A DNA stretch of 64,000 nt, taken from positions 62,001 through 126,000 of the forward strand of contig JBAZBK010000001.1 of NCBI GenBank assembly GCA_041671505.1, in the 5' to 3' direction. The notes beneath the pieces were generated by a model. The model was not told the DNA's origin. It did not search any database and worked only from the letters and a program-made list of their open reading frames with translations. This DNA comes from JACPDH01 sp041671505. GTDB lineage: Bacteria; Acidobacteriota; Thermoanaerobaculia; Gp7-AA8. Positions 1-9,300 of the stretch are shown here, piece after piece (the first letter of the stretch is position 1; each line of letters starts with the position of its first letter). Both the position numbers and the translations under genes were made by a program.

Positions 1-1629
1 GAGAGAACCGACGACCTCCGCCGCTACGCCCGTGCCCTCGAGGAGCACTCTCGCGCGCTCGACCGGGCGAACGCGCGCATCCGCGAGGCCGACAGGGTCA
101 AGAGCGAGTTCCTCGCCAATATGAGCCACGAGCTCCGCACGCCGCTCAACTCCATCATCGGCTTCTCCGACGTCCTCGTCCCGTCGCTCGAGCCGAAGAT
201 CGGCGGGCGCGAGTTCCGCTTCCTCTCGAACATCCAGACGAGCGGCCGCTACCTGCTCCTGCTCATCAACAACCTGCTCGACCTCTCGAAGATCGAGGCC
301 GGGCGCGCGGAAGTCTTCCCCGAAAAGACCAACATCGGCGACTTCGTCGCGAGCACCTGCGAGATCGTCCAGGGCTACTCGCGCGACCGAGACATCGAGG
401 TCGTCGCGCGCATCCCCGACAATCTGCCCGAGGTGACGGTCGACATCCCGAAGTTCAAGCAGATCCTCCTCAACCTGCTGTCGAACGCGGTGAAGTTCTC
501 GAAGTCGGGCGATGTCGTCGAAGTCGCCGTCACGACGATCTCCGCGGCCGAGTCACCGATTCGGGTCGACTCCTTCGAGCTCGCCGTCAGCGATCAGGGG
601 CCCGGCATTCGCGACGAGGACCGCGAGCTCATCTTCGAGGAGTTCCGCCAGGTGGGCGGGGGCGCGGCGCATCCCGGCGGGACGGGACTCGGCCTTGCGC
701 TGGTGCGTCGCTTCGTCCTCCTGATGGGCGGACGGATCGACCTCGCTTCGACGCCGGGGAGCGGAAGCACGTTTCGCGTGACACTGCCGATCGCCGTGCG
801 CGAATCGACCGAGCATGCGCGACATCTCGTCAGCCGCGACGGCATCCAGCCGCGCATCGTCCTCATCGGCCTCGAGCGCGCGCATTTCGCCTCGCTCCCC
901 GCAGCTCTGGAGAACGAGGGCTTCGCGCCGGTGCGCGGCGCCGACCTCGACGCGGCGGCGCGCGTCGCGCGCGAGGTCGACCCGGTCGCGGCGATCGTGA
1001 GCGTCGGGCTGAATCCGAGCGACGGCTGGAGCCTCTTCGCCTCGCTCCTCGACGAGTATTCGCTCAAGGACCTGACCCTCGGGGTCTGCGTCATCGCCGA
1101 AGGAAAGATTGCGGTCGCGGTGGGACTCGACCACCTCGAGACGCTGCCAGTGAAGGCCGAGGATCTCGCGCGCGAGGTCGCGAGCCTGACCGGTCTCGGC
1201 GTGGCCGATCGCGGTCCGGTGCTCATCGTCGACGACGACGCGGGGCGGGCCAGGGCGCTCGAGCGCGCGCTATCGGTCTACGGCCTTTCGGCGCGCTTCG
1301 CATACTCCGCCGCGGAAGCGCTCGATCTCGCGGTGGCCGAGGAGCCGAGCGCGCTCGTCGTCAACCTGGTGATGAAGGGATGCGTCGGACTCGACGCGAT
1401 CCGCAGGCTGCAGCACGAGCGGCGGACGCGGCACACGCCGGTGATCGCCCTCGTGTCGGACCAGGGTCCCGGGGGCGAGGCGTGCGCCGAGATGGCGCGG
1501 GCCTCAGGATCGGAAGAGCAGGCCTCCTTCGCCGAGCTCGCGCTCACGATGCACGAGCTCCTCCGCCGCCGCAGCGCCCGCGCCGTCCGCATCGCGGCGC
1601 AGAGCCTGTCGTATCCGAACAACGGTTGA
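1..1629 (+). CDS. Hybrid sensor histidine kinase with two degenerate receiver domains (5' end outside window)
   Basis: The reading frame is open from base 1, so the gene starts upstream. A coiled-coil-like stretch leads into the H-box (EFLANMSHELRTPLN), whose phosphorylatable His is at 127-129. The HATPase domain follows, with an N-box (LLNLLSNAVKFS), a G1 box (DQGPGI) and a G2 box (GGTGLGLALV). Two receiver-like domains follow at about 841-1180 and 1201-1560. The first has Ser (1000-1002) where the phospho-acceptor Asp should be. The second keeps the acidic pocket (VDDD) but has Asn (1363-1365) at the acceptor site, so neither receiver should be phosphorylated normally. Autokinase activity is likely intact. 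Input domain and partner are unknown. This gene is chromosomal, outside the mobile element. Confidence 0.9.
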   Translation, partial: ERTDDLRRYARALEEHSRALDRANARIREADRVKSEFLANMSHELRTPLNSIIGFSDVLVPSLEPKIGGREFRFLSNIQTSGRYLLLLINNLLDLSKIEAGRAEVFPEKTNIGDFVASTCEIVQGYSRDRDIEVVARIPDNLPEVTVDIPKFKQILLNLLSNAVKFSKSGDVVEVAVTTISAAESPIRVDSFELAVSDQGPGIRDEDRELIFEEFRQVGGGAAHPGGTGLGLALVRRFVLLMGGRIDLASTPGSGSTFRVTLPIAVRESTEHARHLVSRDGIQPRIVLIGLERAHFASLPAALENEGFAPVRGADLDAAARVAREVDPVAAIVSVGLNPSDGWSLFASLLDEYSLKDLTLGVCVIAEGKIAVAVGLDHLETLPVKAEDLAREVASLTGLGVADRGPVLIVDDDAGRARALERALSVYGLSARFAYSAAEALDLAVAEEPSALVVNLVMKGCVGLDAIRRLQHERRTRHTPVIALVSDQGPGGEACAEMARASGSEEQASFAELALTMHELLRRRSARAVRIAAQSLSYPNNG

Positions 1630-1675
1630 AGCATTTCGGATTGCGGATTTCGGAATGAAAGGCAAGCGGCAAAAC

Positions 1676-1776
1676 CGAAATGAAGAATGTCGAATGGAGA
1701 ATGATGAATGTAGAAGAGGACAAGGCCCTGTTTCAATTCTCCATTCTTCATTCCTCATTCGACATTCTTCATTTCG
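1676..1776. repeat. Long imperfect inverted repeat built of GAATG-type words
   Basis: The outer 20 bases of each arm (1676-1695 and 1757-1776) are perfectly complementary. Pairing continues inward with a few mismatches to give arms of about 40 bases. The arms consist of repeated AATGAAGAATG/GGAGAATGATG words and are clearly less GC-rich than the surroundings. The hairpin lies between the kinase stop and gluQ, so it could act as a bidirectional terminator or be a dispersed palindromic repeat. I have seen similar words between genes in GC-rich environmental genomes, but copy number cannot be judged here. Confidence 0.7.
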
Positions 1777-1852
1777 AAGTCCGATCGGCGACGCACCTCA
1801 CGAATCGTCGCTCCTGGAACTAGATCCTCCTTCCTGATCGTTTCCCCTCCCG

Positions 1853-2794
1853 ATGCCTCCCACCGGACGCTTCGCCCCCTCGCCCACCGGGCCGCTGCAC
1901 CTCGGCAGTCTCGTCGCCGCGGTCGGGTCATGGCTGTTTGCACGGAAAGAGGGAGGGCGATGGCTCGTGCGCGTCGAAGACATCGACACCCCGCGCGTCG
2001 TCCCCGGATCGGAAGACGAGATCCTCGCCGCGCTCGTTCGCTATGGCCTCGAGTGGGACGGCGAGGTCGTTCGCCAATCGGAGCGCACCCCGCTTTACGA
2101 GGCTGCGCTTGCAGTCCTCCGCGAGCGGGGTCAGGTCTTCGACTGTTCATGTTCGCGCGCCGAGCTCCAGCGTGCGGCCTCGGCTCCGGCGGCAAACGAT
2201 CCGCAGGAGGCCGACGGGCCGGTCTATCCCGGCACCTGTCGCGCAGGGCTTCCCGCCGGCCGTGCCGCGCGGGCCGTGCGCTTCCGGGTCCCCGAGGGCA
2301 TCGTCGCCTTCGACGATCTCGTCCATGGCGTGGTCGGAGAGGACGTCGCGCTGCGCACGGGCGACTTCGTCGTGAAGCGCGCCGACGGCCTCTTCGCCTA
2401 TCAGCTCGCCGTCGTCGTGGACGACGCGGAGCAGGGAGTGACGCAGGTCGTTCGCGGCGGTGACCTGCTCTCGTCGACCGCGCGGCAGATTGCGTTGCAG
2501 CGTGCACTCGGCGTCGCGACGCCGTCATATGCGCATCTCCCGCTCGTCACGACGCGCGAGGGTGCGAAACTCGGCAAGCGTGACGGCGCGCTCCTGCTGC
2601 CGTCGCTCGACTCGCGCCGCGTGGGTGACACGCTATCGCTCGCCCTCGCGATCCTCGGAATCGCGGGAGTCGACCCGCGCGACCCGCGCGCGATGCTCGA
2701 CGAGGCGCTCGCGCGATTCGAGGCGGGCGCGGTCCCGGGTGCCGTAGTGGCGATCGACGATTCTTCAGCTGTCGACGGCCCCACCCTCCCGTGA
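1853..2794 (+). CDS. gluQ: Glutamyl-Q tRNA(Asp) synthetase
   Basis: This 313-residue protein is a shortened GluRS-like enzyme that attaches glutamate to the queuosine of tRNA(Asp) and lacks the anticodon-binding domain. The N-terminus has the HIGH-type signature (FAPSPTGPLHLGS). The zinc-binding cysteines appear as CSCSR near residue 100 and as the YPGTC segment about 30 residues later. The KMSKS-type loop is KLGKRDGA. The length fits the GluQ family (about 290-310). The ATG at 1853 begins the conserved RFAPSPTG segment almost at once, which supports this start. It stands alone on the chromosomal left flank. Confidence 0.93.
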   Translation: MPPTGRFAPSPTGPLHLGSLVAAVGSWLFARKEGGRWLVRVEDIDTPRVVPGSEDEILAALVRYGLEWDGEVVRQSERTPLYEAALAVLRERGQVFDCSCSRAELQRAASAPAANDPQEADGPVYPGTCRAGLPAGRAARAVRFRVPEGIVAFDDLVHGVVGEDVALRTGDFVVKRADGLFAYQLAVVVDDAEQGVTQVVRGGDLLSSTARQIALQRALGVATPSYAHLPLVTTREGAKLGKRDGALLLPSLDSRRVGDTLSLALAILGIAGVDPRDPRAMLDEALARFEAGAVPGAVVAIDDSSAVDGPTLP

Positions 2795-2834
2795 ACGGGC
2801 CCGCTCCCGCGCTCGAGCCCGGCGCCCCGCCTGC

Positions 2835-2862
2835 TTTGACCTCTGACCTTTGACCTCTGACC
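2835..2862. repeat. Perfect tandem duplication of a 14-bp unit
   Basis: TTTGACCTCTGACC occurs twice back to back (2835-2848 and 2849-2862) between gluQ and the tRNA promoter. The unit itself contains TGACCT-type words, so the array could expand or shrink by slippage. No function is evident. Confidence 0.8.
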
Positions 2863-2875
2863 TGCTTCTCGCCCC

Positions 2876-2904
2876 TTGCCCCCCCGCGCCTACCTCCCTA
2901 TAAT
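2876..2904 (+). promoter_or_regulatory. Sigma-70-type promoter for tRNA-Ala
   Basis: A TTGCCC -35 box (2876-2881) is separated by exactly 17 bp from a perfect TATAAT -10 box (2899-2904). The tRNA begins about 68 bp after the predicted transcription start. Confidence 0.7.
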
Positions 2905-2978
2905 CCCCCTCCTCCGGGAGGCCCGGAGGCTGGAATAAGGCTCTGCCGATCCGGCTTTAGAAATTTTCGCAACGGTGT

Positions 2979-3054
2979 GGGGCTGTAGCTCAGTTGGGAG
3001 AGCGCCTGAATCGCACTCAGGAGGTCATCGGTTCGATCCCGTTCAGCTCCACCA
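2979..3054 (+). tRNA. tRNA-Ala(CGC)
   Basis: The 76-nt cloverleaf is complete. The acceptor stem GGGGCTG pairs with CAGCTCC (one G-U pair), followed by discriminator A and an encoded CCA. The anticodon stem CCTGA/TCAGG encloses the loop ATCGCAC, giving anticodon CGC, which reads GCG alanine codons. The T-arm has the standard TTCGATC loop. Its last 46 bases are the integration site of the mobile element, which restores the intact 3' end. Confidence 0.95.
3009..3054 (+). repeat. Left attachment repeat (attL) inside tRNA-Ala
   Basis: These 46 bases, from the anticodon loop through CCA, are repeated without mismatch at 59414-59459 in the same orientation. The flanking bases differ on both sides. 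The recombinase gene next to it and the tRNA location identify it as the element's attachment core. Confidence 0.93.
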
Positions 3055-3125
3055 TTTTTTCCCTCCTCAAAACAAAAGACTTTCCCCGGGTCCCCGGACC
3101 CGGGCGACCCTCCCCAATCGGCGGA

Positions 3126-3145
3126 GGTGTCTACCCGGGTGTCTA
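3126..3145 (+). other. Candidate integrase arm sites, left end
   Basis: Two GGTGTCTA copies (3126-3133 and 3138-3145) lie 12 bp apart, 71 bp inside the left attachment repeat. The same phasing recurs at 59281-59300 inside the right end, as expected for arm-type sites bound by the integrase N-terminal domain or by Xis. Confidence 0.5.
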
Positions 3146-3226
3146 CCGCGGCATTGCGCGAGATTGCACCGGTTCCGGCAGCTGAGCAGCCGTCGAATTC
3201 CACATTGATGTCCATGGGGGTGAACC

Positions 3227-3418
3227 ATGGATCTGCACGAGCTCGTGAGCCGAACCGAGATCGCCGAGAGGCTCGGCGTCCGTCCCGCGACCATCGGGAA
3301 GTGGACCCGGCTCAAACTGTTCCCCGAGCCGGTCGAACGGATCAGCAACCGGGTGCTCCTCTACGAAAAGCGCGCCGTGGAGAGAGCGATCGCGGCGATG
3401 ACGGCACGCACGACGTAG
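3227..3418 (+). CDS. AlpA/MerR-like helix-turn-helix protein, probable excisionase or regulator
   Basis: This 63-residue protein contains a single winged-HTH-like unit (TEIAERLGVRPATIGKWTRL) followed by a short wing-like segment ending in RAIAAM, the usual layout of AlpA-type excisionases. GGGGG at 3216-3220, six bases before the ATG at 3227, can act as a ribosome binding site. It sits directly upstream of the integrase frame; its TAG stop overlaps the first plausible integrase codons. In the same stretch the integrase frame translates to Arg-rich junk, so this frame is the real coding one here. Its likely role is controlling the direction of site-specific recombination. Confidence 0.7.
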   Translation: MDLHELVSRTEIAERLGVRPATIGKWTRLKLFPEPVERISNRVLLYEKRAVERAIAAMTARTT

Positions 3419-4635
3419 CGGTCGCAAAGAAACCGTCCAGCCGCTACCCGGGCCTCAAGTACGACGAGGCGACGCGGACGGCAACGTTCGACGTCTACCG
3501 ACCGGGCTCCGCCGGAAAGTTTCGTCGACGACGCACCATCCACCACACGACGCTGGCGGATGCGAAGGTCCTGTGGCGCGCATTCCTCGATGAAGTGGCG
3601 GCCGAGGTACTCCCGAAGGACCAGGCGCCGACCCTCGCGCAGTTCTACTCGACCAAGTTCGACGAACTGATCGCGCCCTCCGTCGCTCCATCGACGGCGA
3701 GGGAGTACGGATACGTATTCGAACGGCACATCCTGCCGGCGCTCGGGAATCTCCGGATCACGTCGCTCACGACTGGCGCGGTGAATCAGTTCTCCGCATC
3801 GCTCCTCGCAGCGGGATACTCGCCCTGGACCGCGAACGCCTACGTCAACGTGCTCTCGGCCGTCCTCTCGTACGCCGTGCTCTTCGGCGTGGTCAGTGAG
3901 CCACCGCTGAAGACGCGTCCGAAGAAATACAAGACCGAGAAACCGTGCAACGAGCTCTCCGACGAGGAGGAGTCGCGCCTGCTGGCCGCGTTCGATGACG
4001 AGGCCGGCTTCCGGGTGTACCTCGCGCAGCACATGCCGAAGGGCAGACCGTCTGAAGCACCTGGCAACCACTTCGGGGGGCGTCGCGCCCACGGTGCGGG
4101 CCTGCGATCCGACGGCGAAGCAGCGGGCGACTACTTCCGCCGGTATCGACGAGCGAAGGCGATCATCCTGCTCGCCGTCGACCTCGGGCTCCGGCTCGGG
4201 GACCTTCTCGGGTTGCAGTGGTCGAGCGTCGACCTCACCGAGGCCCTCGTCTCCGTCGTCATGAAGAAGACGAAGCGAAAGGTGGTGGTGCCGATCAGCA
4301 CGCGCTGCCTGGCGGTGCTCGCCGCCTTCCGCGCCGAGAGCCCAAAAGCGAAGTTCGTCCTCATCGACGAACAGGGGCGACGGTACGGCGTCCAGCGCGT
4401 GCGGCGGTACTTCACCATCGCGAAGACCCTCGCCGGCTTCCCGGAGGACCGTCGCATTCGGCTACACGACCTTCGTCATACGTATGGGACAAAACTCGCC
4501 CGTCGATCCACGCCGCTGCTCGACATCAGCAAAATGCTCGGGCACAGCTCGATCGCGGTCACCCAAAGGTACGCTCGCGTCGACGAGACCGCCATACGCA
4601 CCGTGCGAGCCGCGGTCAATCGCAATCCCGAGTGA
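3415..4635 (+). CDS. Tyrosine recombinase (element integrase)
   Basis: This enzyme should recombine the tRNA-Ala attB with the element attP. It has a SAM-like core-binding domain (TLAQFYSTKFDELI to the YAVLFGVV region) and a full catalytic set: Arg in GLRLGDLL, Lys in KKTKRKVV, the LHDLRHTYG box, GHSS and the nucleophile Tyr in TQRYARVD. The start is unresolved. The frame stays open upstream to 3127 with ATGs at 3208 and 3214, but that part overlaps the HTH gene and looks non-coding. The coordinates begin at a GTA codon that overlaps the HTH stop as GTAG. A rare start codon, an upstream start or a -1 frameshift from the HTH gene are all possible. Confidence 0.85.
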   Translation, partial: VAVAKKPSSRYPGLKYDEATRTATFDVYRPGSAGKFRRRRTIHHTTLADAKVLWRAFLDEVAAEVLPKDQAPTLAQFYSTKFDELIAPSVAPSTAREYGYVFERHILPALGNLRITSLTTGAVNQFSASLLAAGYSPWTANAYVNVLSAVLSYAVLFGVVSEPPLKTRPKKYKTEKPCNELSDEEESRLLAAFDDEAGFRVYLAQHMPKGRPSEAPGNHFGGRRAHGAGLRSDGEAAGDYFRRYRRAKAIILLAVDLGLRLGDLLGLQWSSVDLTEALVSVVMKKTKRKVVVPISTRCLAVLAAFRAESPKAKFVLIDEQGRRYGVQRVRRYFTIAKTLAGFPEDRRIRLHDLRHTYGTKLARRSTPLLDISKMLGHSSIAVTQRYARVDETAIRTVRAAVNRNPE

Positions 4636-4711
4636 AGGACAGCCTAACCCCTCCTGCCGTAACACCAAATCGGTCACGGCACCTGGTGGCCCGTCGAAGG
4701 TGGAGTAGCTC

Positions 4712-5170
4712 TCATCGCCTCGCGATGCTCCGTGCGAGCATCCGGAAGGTATCCGCCTCTTCCCGATTAGCCTCCCGTAGGGCTTCGGGCGAACACCGAT
4801 GAACCGTCCGGAATGCATGCTGGATTCGGCACGCGCTGCACTGCACGTCACCTTCCGCGTGAAACGCCGCGCGAACTGCCACGACTTCGGGACGGTCCCC
4901 GGGGTATTCGTCGAGCGCGCGGAGGATCTCGTCGGAATCGCAGTCACCCAGCAGGTAGCGATACGAACTCGCCAGCGCGAAAGTCGGTTCCCATCCATGG
5001 GCGAGTTCGCGCGCGGCGTGATTGATCAACTCCGCGATGTCCCACCGGTTAATTCCACGGCGTCGACTCGGTAGCCAGTGACTTGCGTAGATCGGGTAGC
5101 TCTCGACCACCGTCACCTCTCGAGGCTTCCACGCGCTCGGCTCTCGCAATTTCAGCTTGCCCTTCTTCAT
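4712..5170 (-). CDS. Uncharacterised protein with a Cys/His cluster
   Basis: The product has 152 residues starting at the ATG that overlaps the upstream gene's stop as ATGA (5170-5167), so the two are translationally coupled. The N-terminus is basic (MKKGKLKLREP). Near residue 112 a CSACRIQH...HRC cluster could bind a metal. The middle is helical. I do not recognise the family. It shares a unit with the 199-residue gene upstream and lies next to the integrase. Confidence 0.6.
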   Translation of the reverse strand: MKKGKLKLREPSAWKPREVTVVESYPIYASHWLPSRRRGINRWDIAELINHAARELAHGWEPTFALASSYRYLLGDCDSDEILRALDEYPGDRPEVVAVRAAFHAEGDVQCSACRIQHAFRTVHRCSPEALREANREEADTFRMLARSIARR

Positions 5171-5766
5171 GGTCTCGCTGCCTCGCCGATTCTCGGGGCG
5201 AAGGGCTCGGAGCTGTGGTTCCAGCACACGCCCAGGAGCCGGACCCGGAGTCGCGGCCCCGGACGTCTGAACATCTCCTTGATCCCGTACCGGACACGAA
5301 TCCCGTGGCCACGGTGTGGGACGTCGGCGGTGCCGCTGAGATCACTCCAGTCGTCCGCGCGGTAGACGAGGTACCTATTCCGTTCCAACCAGCTCTGCGA
5401 TGCGCCCACGAGGGCACGGGTCTGCTCGGCATAGGCGAACCGGATCGGACGGTTCGGCTCGCCGACCGGGAGGTGAACACCGTCGATGAGCTGGAAGGAG
5501 AAGACCCGCCACTCGAGCGTCTCGTAGTCGGGAAGGGCGACGCGAATGAGTCCGGGCGACACGGGTCGATCGAAGCCGACTGGCATCGCTTCTGGCAGCC
5601 CTATGCAGCAGCTGTGCAGTCGTCGCTCGATGTCGTATCGACGCCGCTTCGCACACCGCGTAGTCCCACGGATGAGGTACGGCGCTCCCGAGATCTCACG
5701 GCCACGCTCGAGCTTCTGCAGGATCCAGTTGCTCTCTCGAATGATCTGGTCACGCTGGTCGTTCAT
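5167..5766 (-). CDS. Uncharacterised 199-residue protein
   Basis: This is the first gene of a two-gene leftward unit; its TGA overlaps the ATG of the next gene. The N-terminus (MNDQRDQIIRESNWILQKLE) is helical, and a mixed alpha/beta body with scattered Cys and Trp follows. There is no signal peptide or membrane segment, and no motif I can assign. On the plus strand TCCTCCGG lies just after the start, so a GGAGGA ribosome binding site precedes the ATG at 5766. Confidence 0.6.
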   Translation of the reverse strand: MNDQRDQIIRESNWILQKLERGREISGAPYLIRGTTRCAKRRRYDIERRLHSCCIGLPEAMPVGFDRPVSPGLIRVALPDYETLEWRVFSFQLIDGVHLPVGEPNRPIRFAYAEQTRALVGASQSWLERNRYLVYRADDWSDLSGTADVPHRGHGIRVRYGIKEMFRRPGPRLRVRLLGVCWNHSSEPFAPRIGEAARP

Positions 5767-5858
5767 TCTCCTCCGGGAAGTCGCCTAGCTGCCGGGGCGG
5801 CGACTTGCGTTCGGCGCTCCGGTTAGGCTTTCCTAATCCCAAGGTACGGCGCCTCTCG

Positions 5859-5880
5859 AAAAAGGGCACCTTTCGTGCCC
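5859..5880 (-). terminator. Rho-independent terminator, leftward
   Basis: GGGCAC (5864-5869) and GTGCCC (5875-5880) form a 6-bp stem with a 5-nt loop. Read on the minus strand, the stem is followed by TTTTT. It would end leftward transcription from the SLH gene before the 199-residue gene. Confidence 0.65.
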
Positions 5881-6329
5881 TCTCGCCGGGGGGCTCACTC
5901 TAGGACCGCGCGCGCCTTGCGGCGGCCGTACAGCCGTAGATCTGCGCGGGTTGGCGATGCGACGTAGATTTCACGGAGAGCCACTCAGGTCTCTGGAGGA
6001 GCGCGACTTATCGTGGACTTCACCGTAGTGCTGCCGGTAGTAGCCACGCGGCTCGGGCGGGCCGTTGAAGAAAGGCCAGCGGGTGGCTTACCGGTGTTTC
6101 TTCTGGACTACACCATCTCGCCTCAGCGTAGTCCTTGTTGAGTGACTCCGGATTGACGGCAAACGTAATCCCTGTTGGGCGACTCGCGTAGCCTGTCCCG
6201 GTCGAGGTCGCATAGTCGGGCAACGGCATTGGCTAGGTCAAGGAAGCGGCCATCAACCTATGACCGAACGTGGAGGAAACTCGCAGCAACAACCACAACC
6301 TTTACCCGCCCGTCGACCGGGGGCGACGC
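5881..6329. other. Low-content spacer downstream of the SLH gene
   Basis: No convincing gene is visible. One short leftward frame (6020-6229, 69 residues) contains a readable stretch (PTGITFAVNPESLNKDYAEA), but it lacks a ribosome binding site and a recognisable family. It may be the remnant of an older gene. Confidence 0.4.
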
Positions 6330-9300
6330 TTACGCTTCGTTCACAATGGCCGCGAGCATGATCGCCGCTTCGGAGCGCGTCAGGGATCGGTAGGGTTCGA
6401 ATCGGCCGTTGTTCCCCGAGGCCACACCTGCCTTAACGATGGCGGCGACAAGCTGCCGCTCGGTCGGATCCGTCACGTCGCTGAAGTCGATGTTGCCACC
6501 CGAAGGCAGACCTGCGGCTTGAACAATCATGCGCGCCGCTTCGATGCGCGTGACGTATCGATCCGGCCCGAAGAACCCACCTTGTCCCGACGCCCACCCG
6601 CGCTTAGCGATGGCTGCGATGTACCCGGCGAGCGACGAGCGCGGAGAGACGTCGCTGAATGGGGCAGCTCCAGCTTCGGGAGAGACCCCTCGGACTCCCG
6701 CGAGCATCTTGGCAAACTCGCCGCGCGTCACGAGACCATTCGGGTCGAACGTGCCGTTTCCGCGCCCCTGCACGATGCTGCGCTCGCGCAGCAGGGCGAT
6801 CGCTGCGGAGGCATTGCTGCTCGAGAGGACATCGGAGAACCCGGAGTCTCGGGCGAGCGTGACACGCGGGGCGTCATCGAGGTCCGACTCGTTGCCTACT
6901 GCGTCCTCCGCCGTGACCGCGAACGTCCCTATCCCCGTGACGGTCGCGCTGAGTGTGCGCGTCGTGGTCAATTCGACGCCGGTCTTCCCGGACATCCGGT
7001 ACACGTGGTACTTCTCGACGTCATCGTCGCTCGGGCTCTTCCACGTGAGCTTCGCTCCGTTGCCAGTGGCCTCAATGCGGAGGTTCTTCACCGCTCCGGG
7101 GGCTTCGACATCGCGTGTGATCGTGATGCTCGCCACGCTCGATGTGCTGCGGTCACTGCTGTACCCGCGAATGGTGAACGAGTTGTCTCCGTCATCGAGG
7201 CTGGCGCGGTACCGCCATTCGTGGCTGACAGAATCGAGTGTCGCAGCCGTCCCGTTCACCTCGACGATCGCGACATCGACTCCGCTCGTGCCGCGGAGGT
7301 CAATCGAAGACGAGTCAGTCGTGAGGTCCTCATCGTCCTTGTTCTTCGGTGAGGTGATTGTGATCGCGACATCGGCAGTGCCGCTCAGGAATGTGGGAGT
7401 GCATGACCGAATGACGTCGGGACTGCCACCGGTGCAGTACGCCGGGAGCGCGCTCGCCACGTTGCGAGTCTTGAGTCCGTTCGAGCAGGTTCCCCAGTCG
7501 CTGTAGGTGAAGGTCGAACACGTCGGCGGGACGAATCGGCAGCTCGACGGGAGCGGACTTGGAATCCCCTCTGCGATGATCGTGTCGTTCGCAGCGGCGT
7601 GGATGAAGGTCGCCGAACCGAGCGCATCGTACGGCTGCTCCCAGAGCGCGTAGATGGTCGCGACGCCGTTCTCGTCCGCATCGGCGTAGCCGAACGAGGC
7701 TCCCACCGGGGAGAAGATGGCCTCCGCGCTCGAGACGGACTGCACGATCGTGACGCGGGCACCGGGGATCGGATCCCCTGCCGCGTCGCGCACGACTGCT
7801 TGCACCGTAGCGAGGACAGTCGACCCGTCCGTGTCGCAGCCGTCAACGAAGGCAACGGCGGAGTTCGCAGCGCTGGGCGTCACGGGAGTGATCGCCACGA
7901 GGCCGTCGATGAACGAGGCACCTGCGATGTCATCGGTGCCGTACATGAGCTGGAAACTTGCCGCGCCGGACGTCGCAGCGTTCGCTGAGAACATGAGGTA
8001 CGCGAGCGTCGCTTCACTGGACATCGCGATGGGCGTCGACGATGTGCCGCCAACGAGCAGCTCCTTCATCCCACCGTCGGCGTCAATTAATCCATCGACA
8101 AAGCTGAAGCTCGCTGTGTCGATGGATCCGAAGGTTCCAACGTAGTCGACGAGGTTCGGATCGTAGAACACAGAGAGCGCGAACGACCCGATACCCAGAC
8201 CATTGGAGACACGGAGCGGGAGGATGAATTGCTCGCCCGCCTCGACTGAAACGTCTCGAGGGAGCGAGACTGTACGAGTCACGGGCGTCACACAGGTGGC
8301 CACGAAGCTCTGACCCGCCGCGTTCGAGCTTGAGAGGGTCACGGACCGACTGAACGGCGTGAAGGTGCAGTTCGTCAGCGACGGGGTCACCGTATACGTC
8401 CCTGCTGTTAGGCCTGACGAGGAGTACGTATTGGTCGCTCCACCAGTGGAGGTCGTACTCCCGGATGGGGCAATCGTCATGGTGATGGCACCCGTGGTCC
8501 CTGTGATGGCCCCCGAGATAGAGCCCGTACAGAACGTGGCGAAGTTGACCGACGCCTGCTGCGTCAGCGTGACGCTCCCATTCACGAGTGCGGAGTAGGT
8601 GACGGACTGCGCCGTAGCGCTCGAAACCGTGAAGGTCGCGACACCGCTGGCGTTCGACGTCGCGGTCGCTGGGGTGATCGTCGAAGTGCCGCTGGCCTGG
8701 ATGAGCGAGACGCTCTGGCCGCTCATCACGGCGCCGCTCGTGTTGCGGACCGTGACCGTGACCGTGCCGGTGGCGACCCCGCCGCTCACCACGCATGCCT
8801 GGCCGGCAGAGATCGAGGAGTTCGACGACGAGACGGTGGCCCCGCAGCTGGCCGAGGACGAGACGATGTTGAGCTGGGCGGAGACGGTGGTCGACGCGAT
8901 GGTCGCCGCGACCATGTGCATCCCGAGCGCGCTCGAGTTCGCTGTCACGGTGACCGAGCCGCTGCCCGTACCGCTCGTGGTGAGCGAGCTCGGGCTGAGC
9001 GAGACGCTGGTGGTCGGCGAGATGGAGATGCTGGAGGCCAGCGCGTTCGCGGTGTTGGTGCCGCTGAACTGGAGTGTGACCGTGCTGCTCGTATTCGAGC
9101 TGCTGGACGCGACGATGCAGCTCGGGGAGATCGTCAGGCTTTGGGGTGTGGCAGTGGAGCAAGTAGCGACGAAGTTCTGACCTGTGACGGCGGTTGTCGT
9201 GACAGGCACGCTGCGACTCGCCGGAGTGAAGGTGCAGTTTGAAAGAGACGGGGTCACCGTGTACGTCCCTACTGTTAGGCCCGTCGAGATGTACGTGTTG

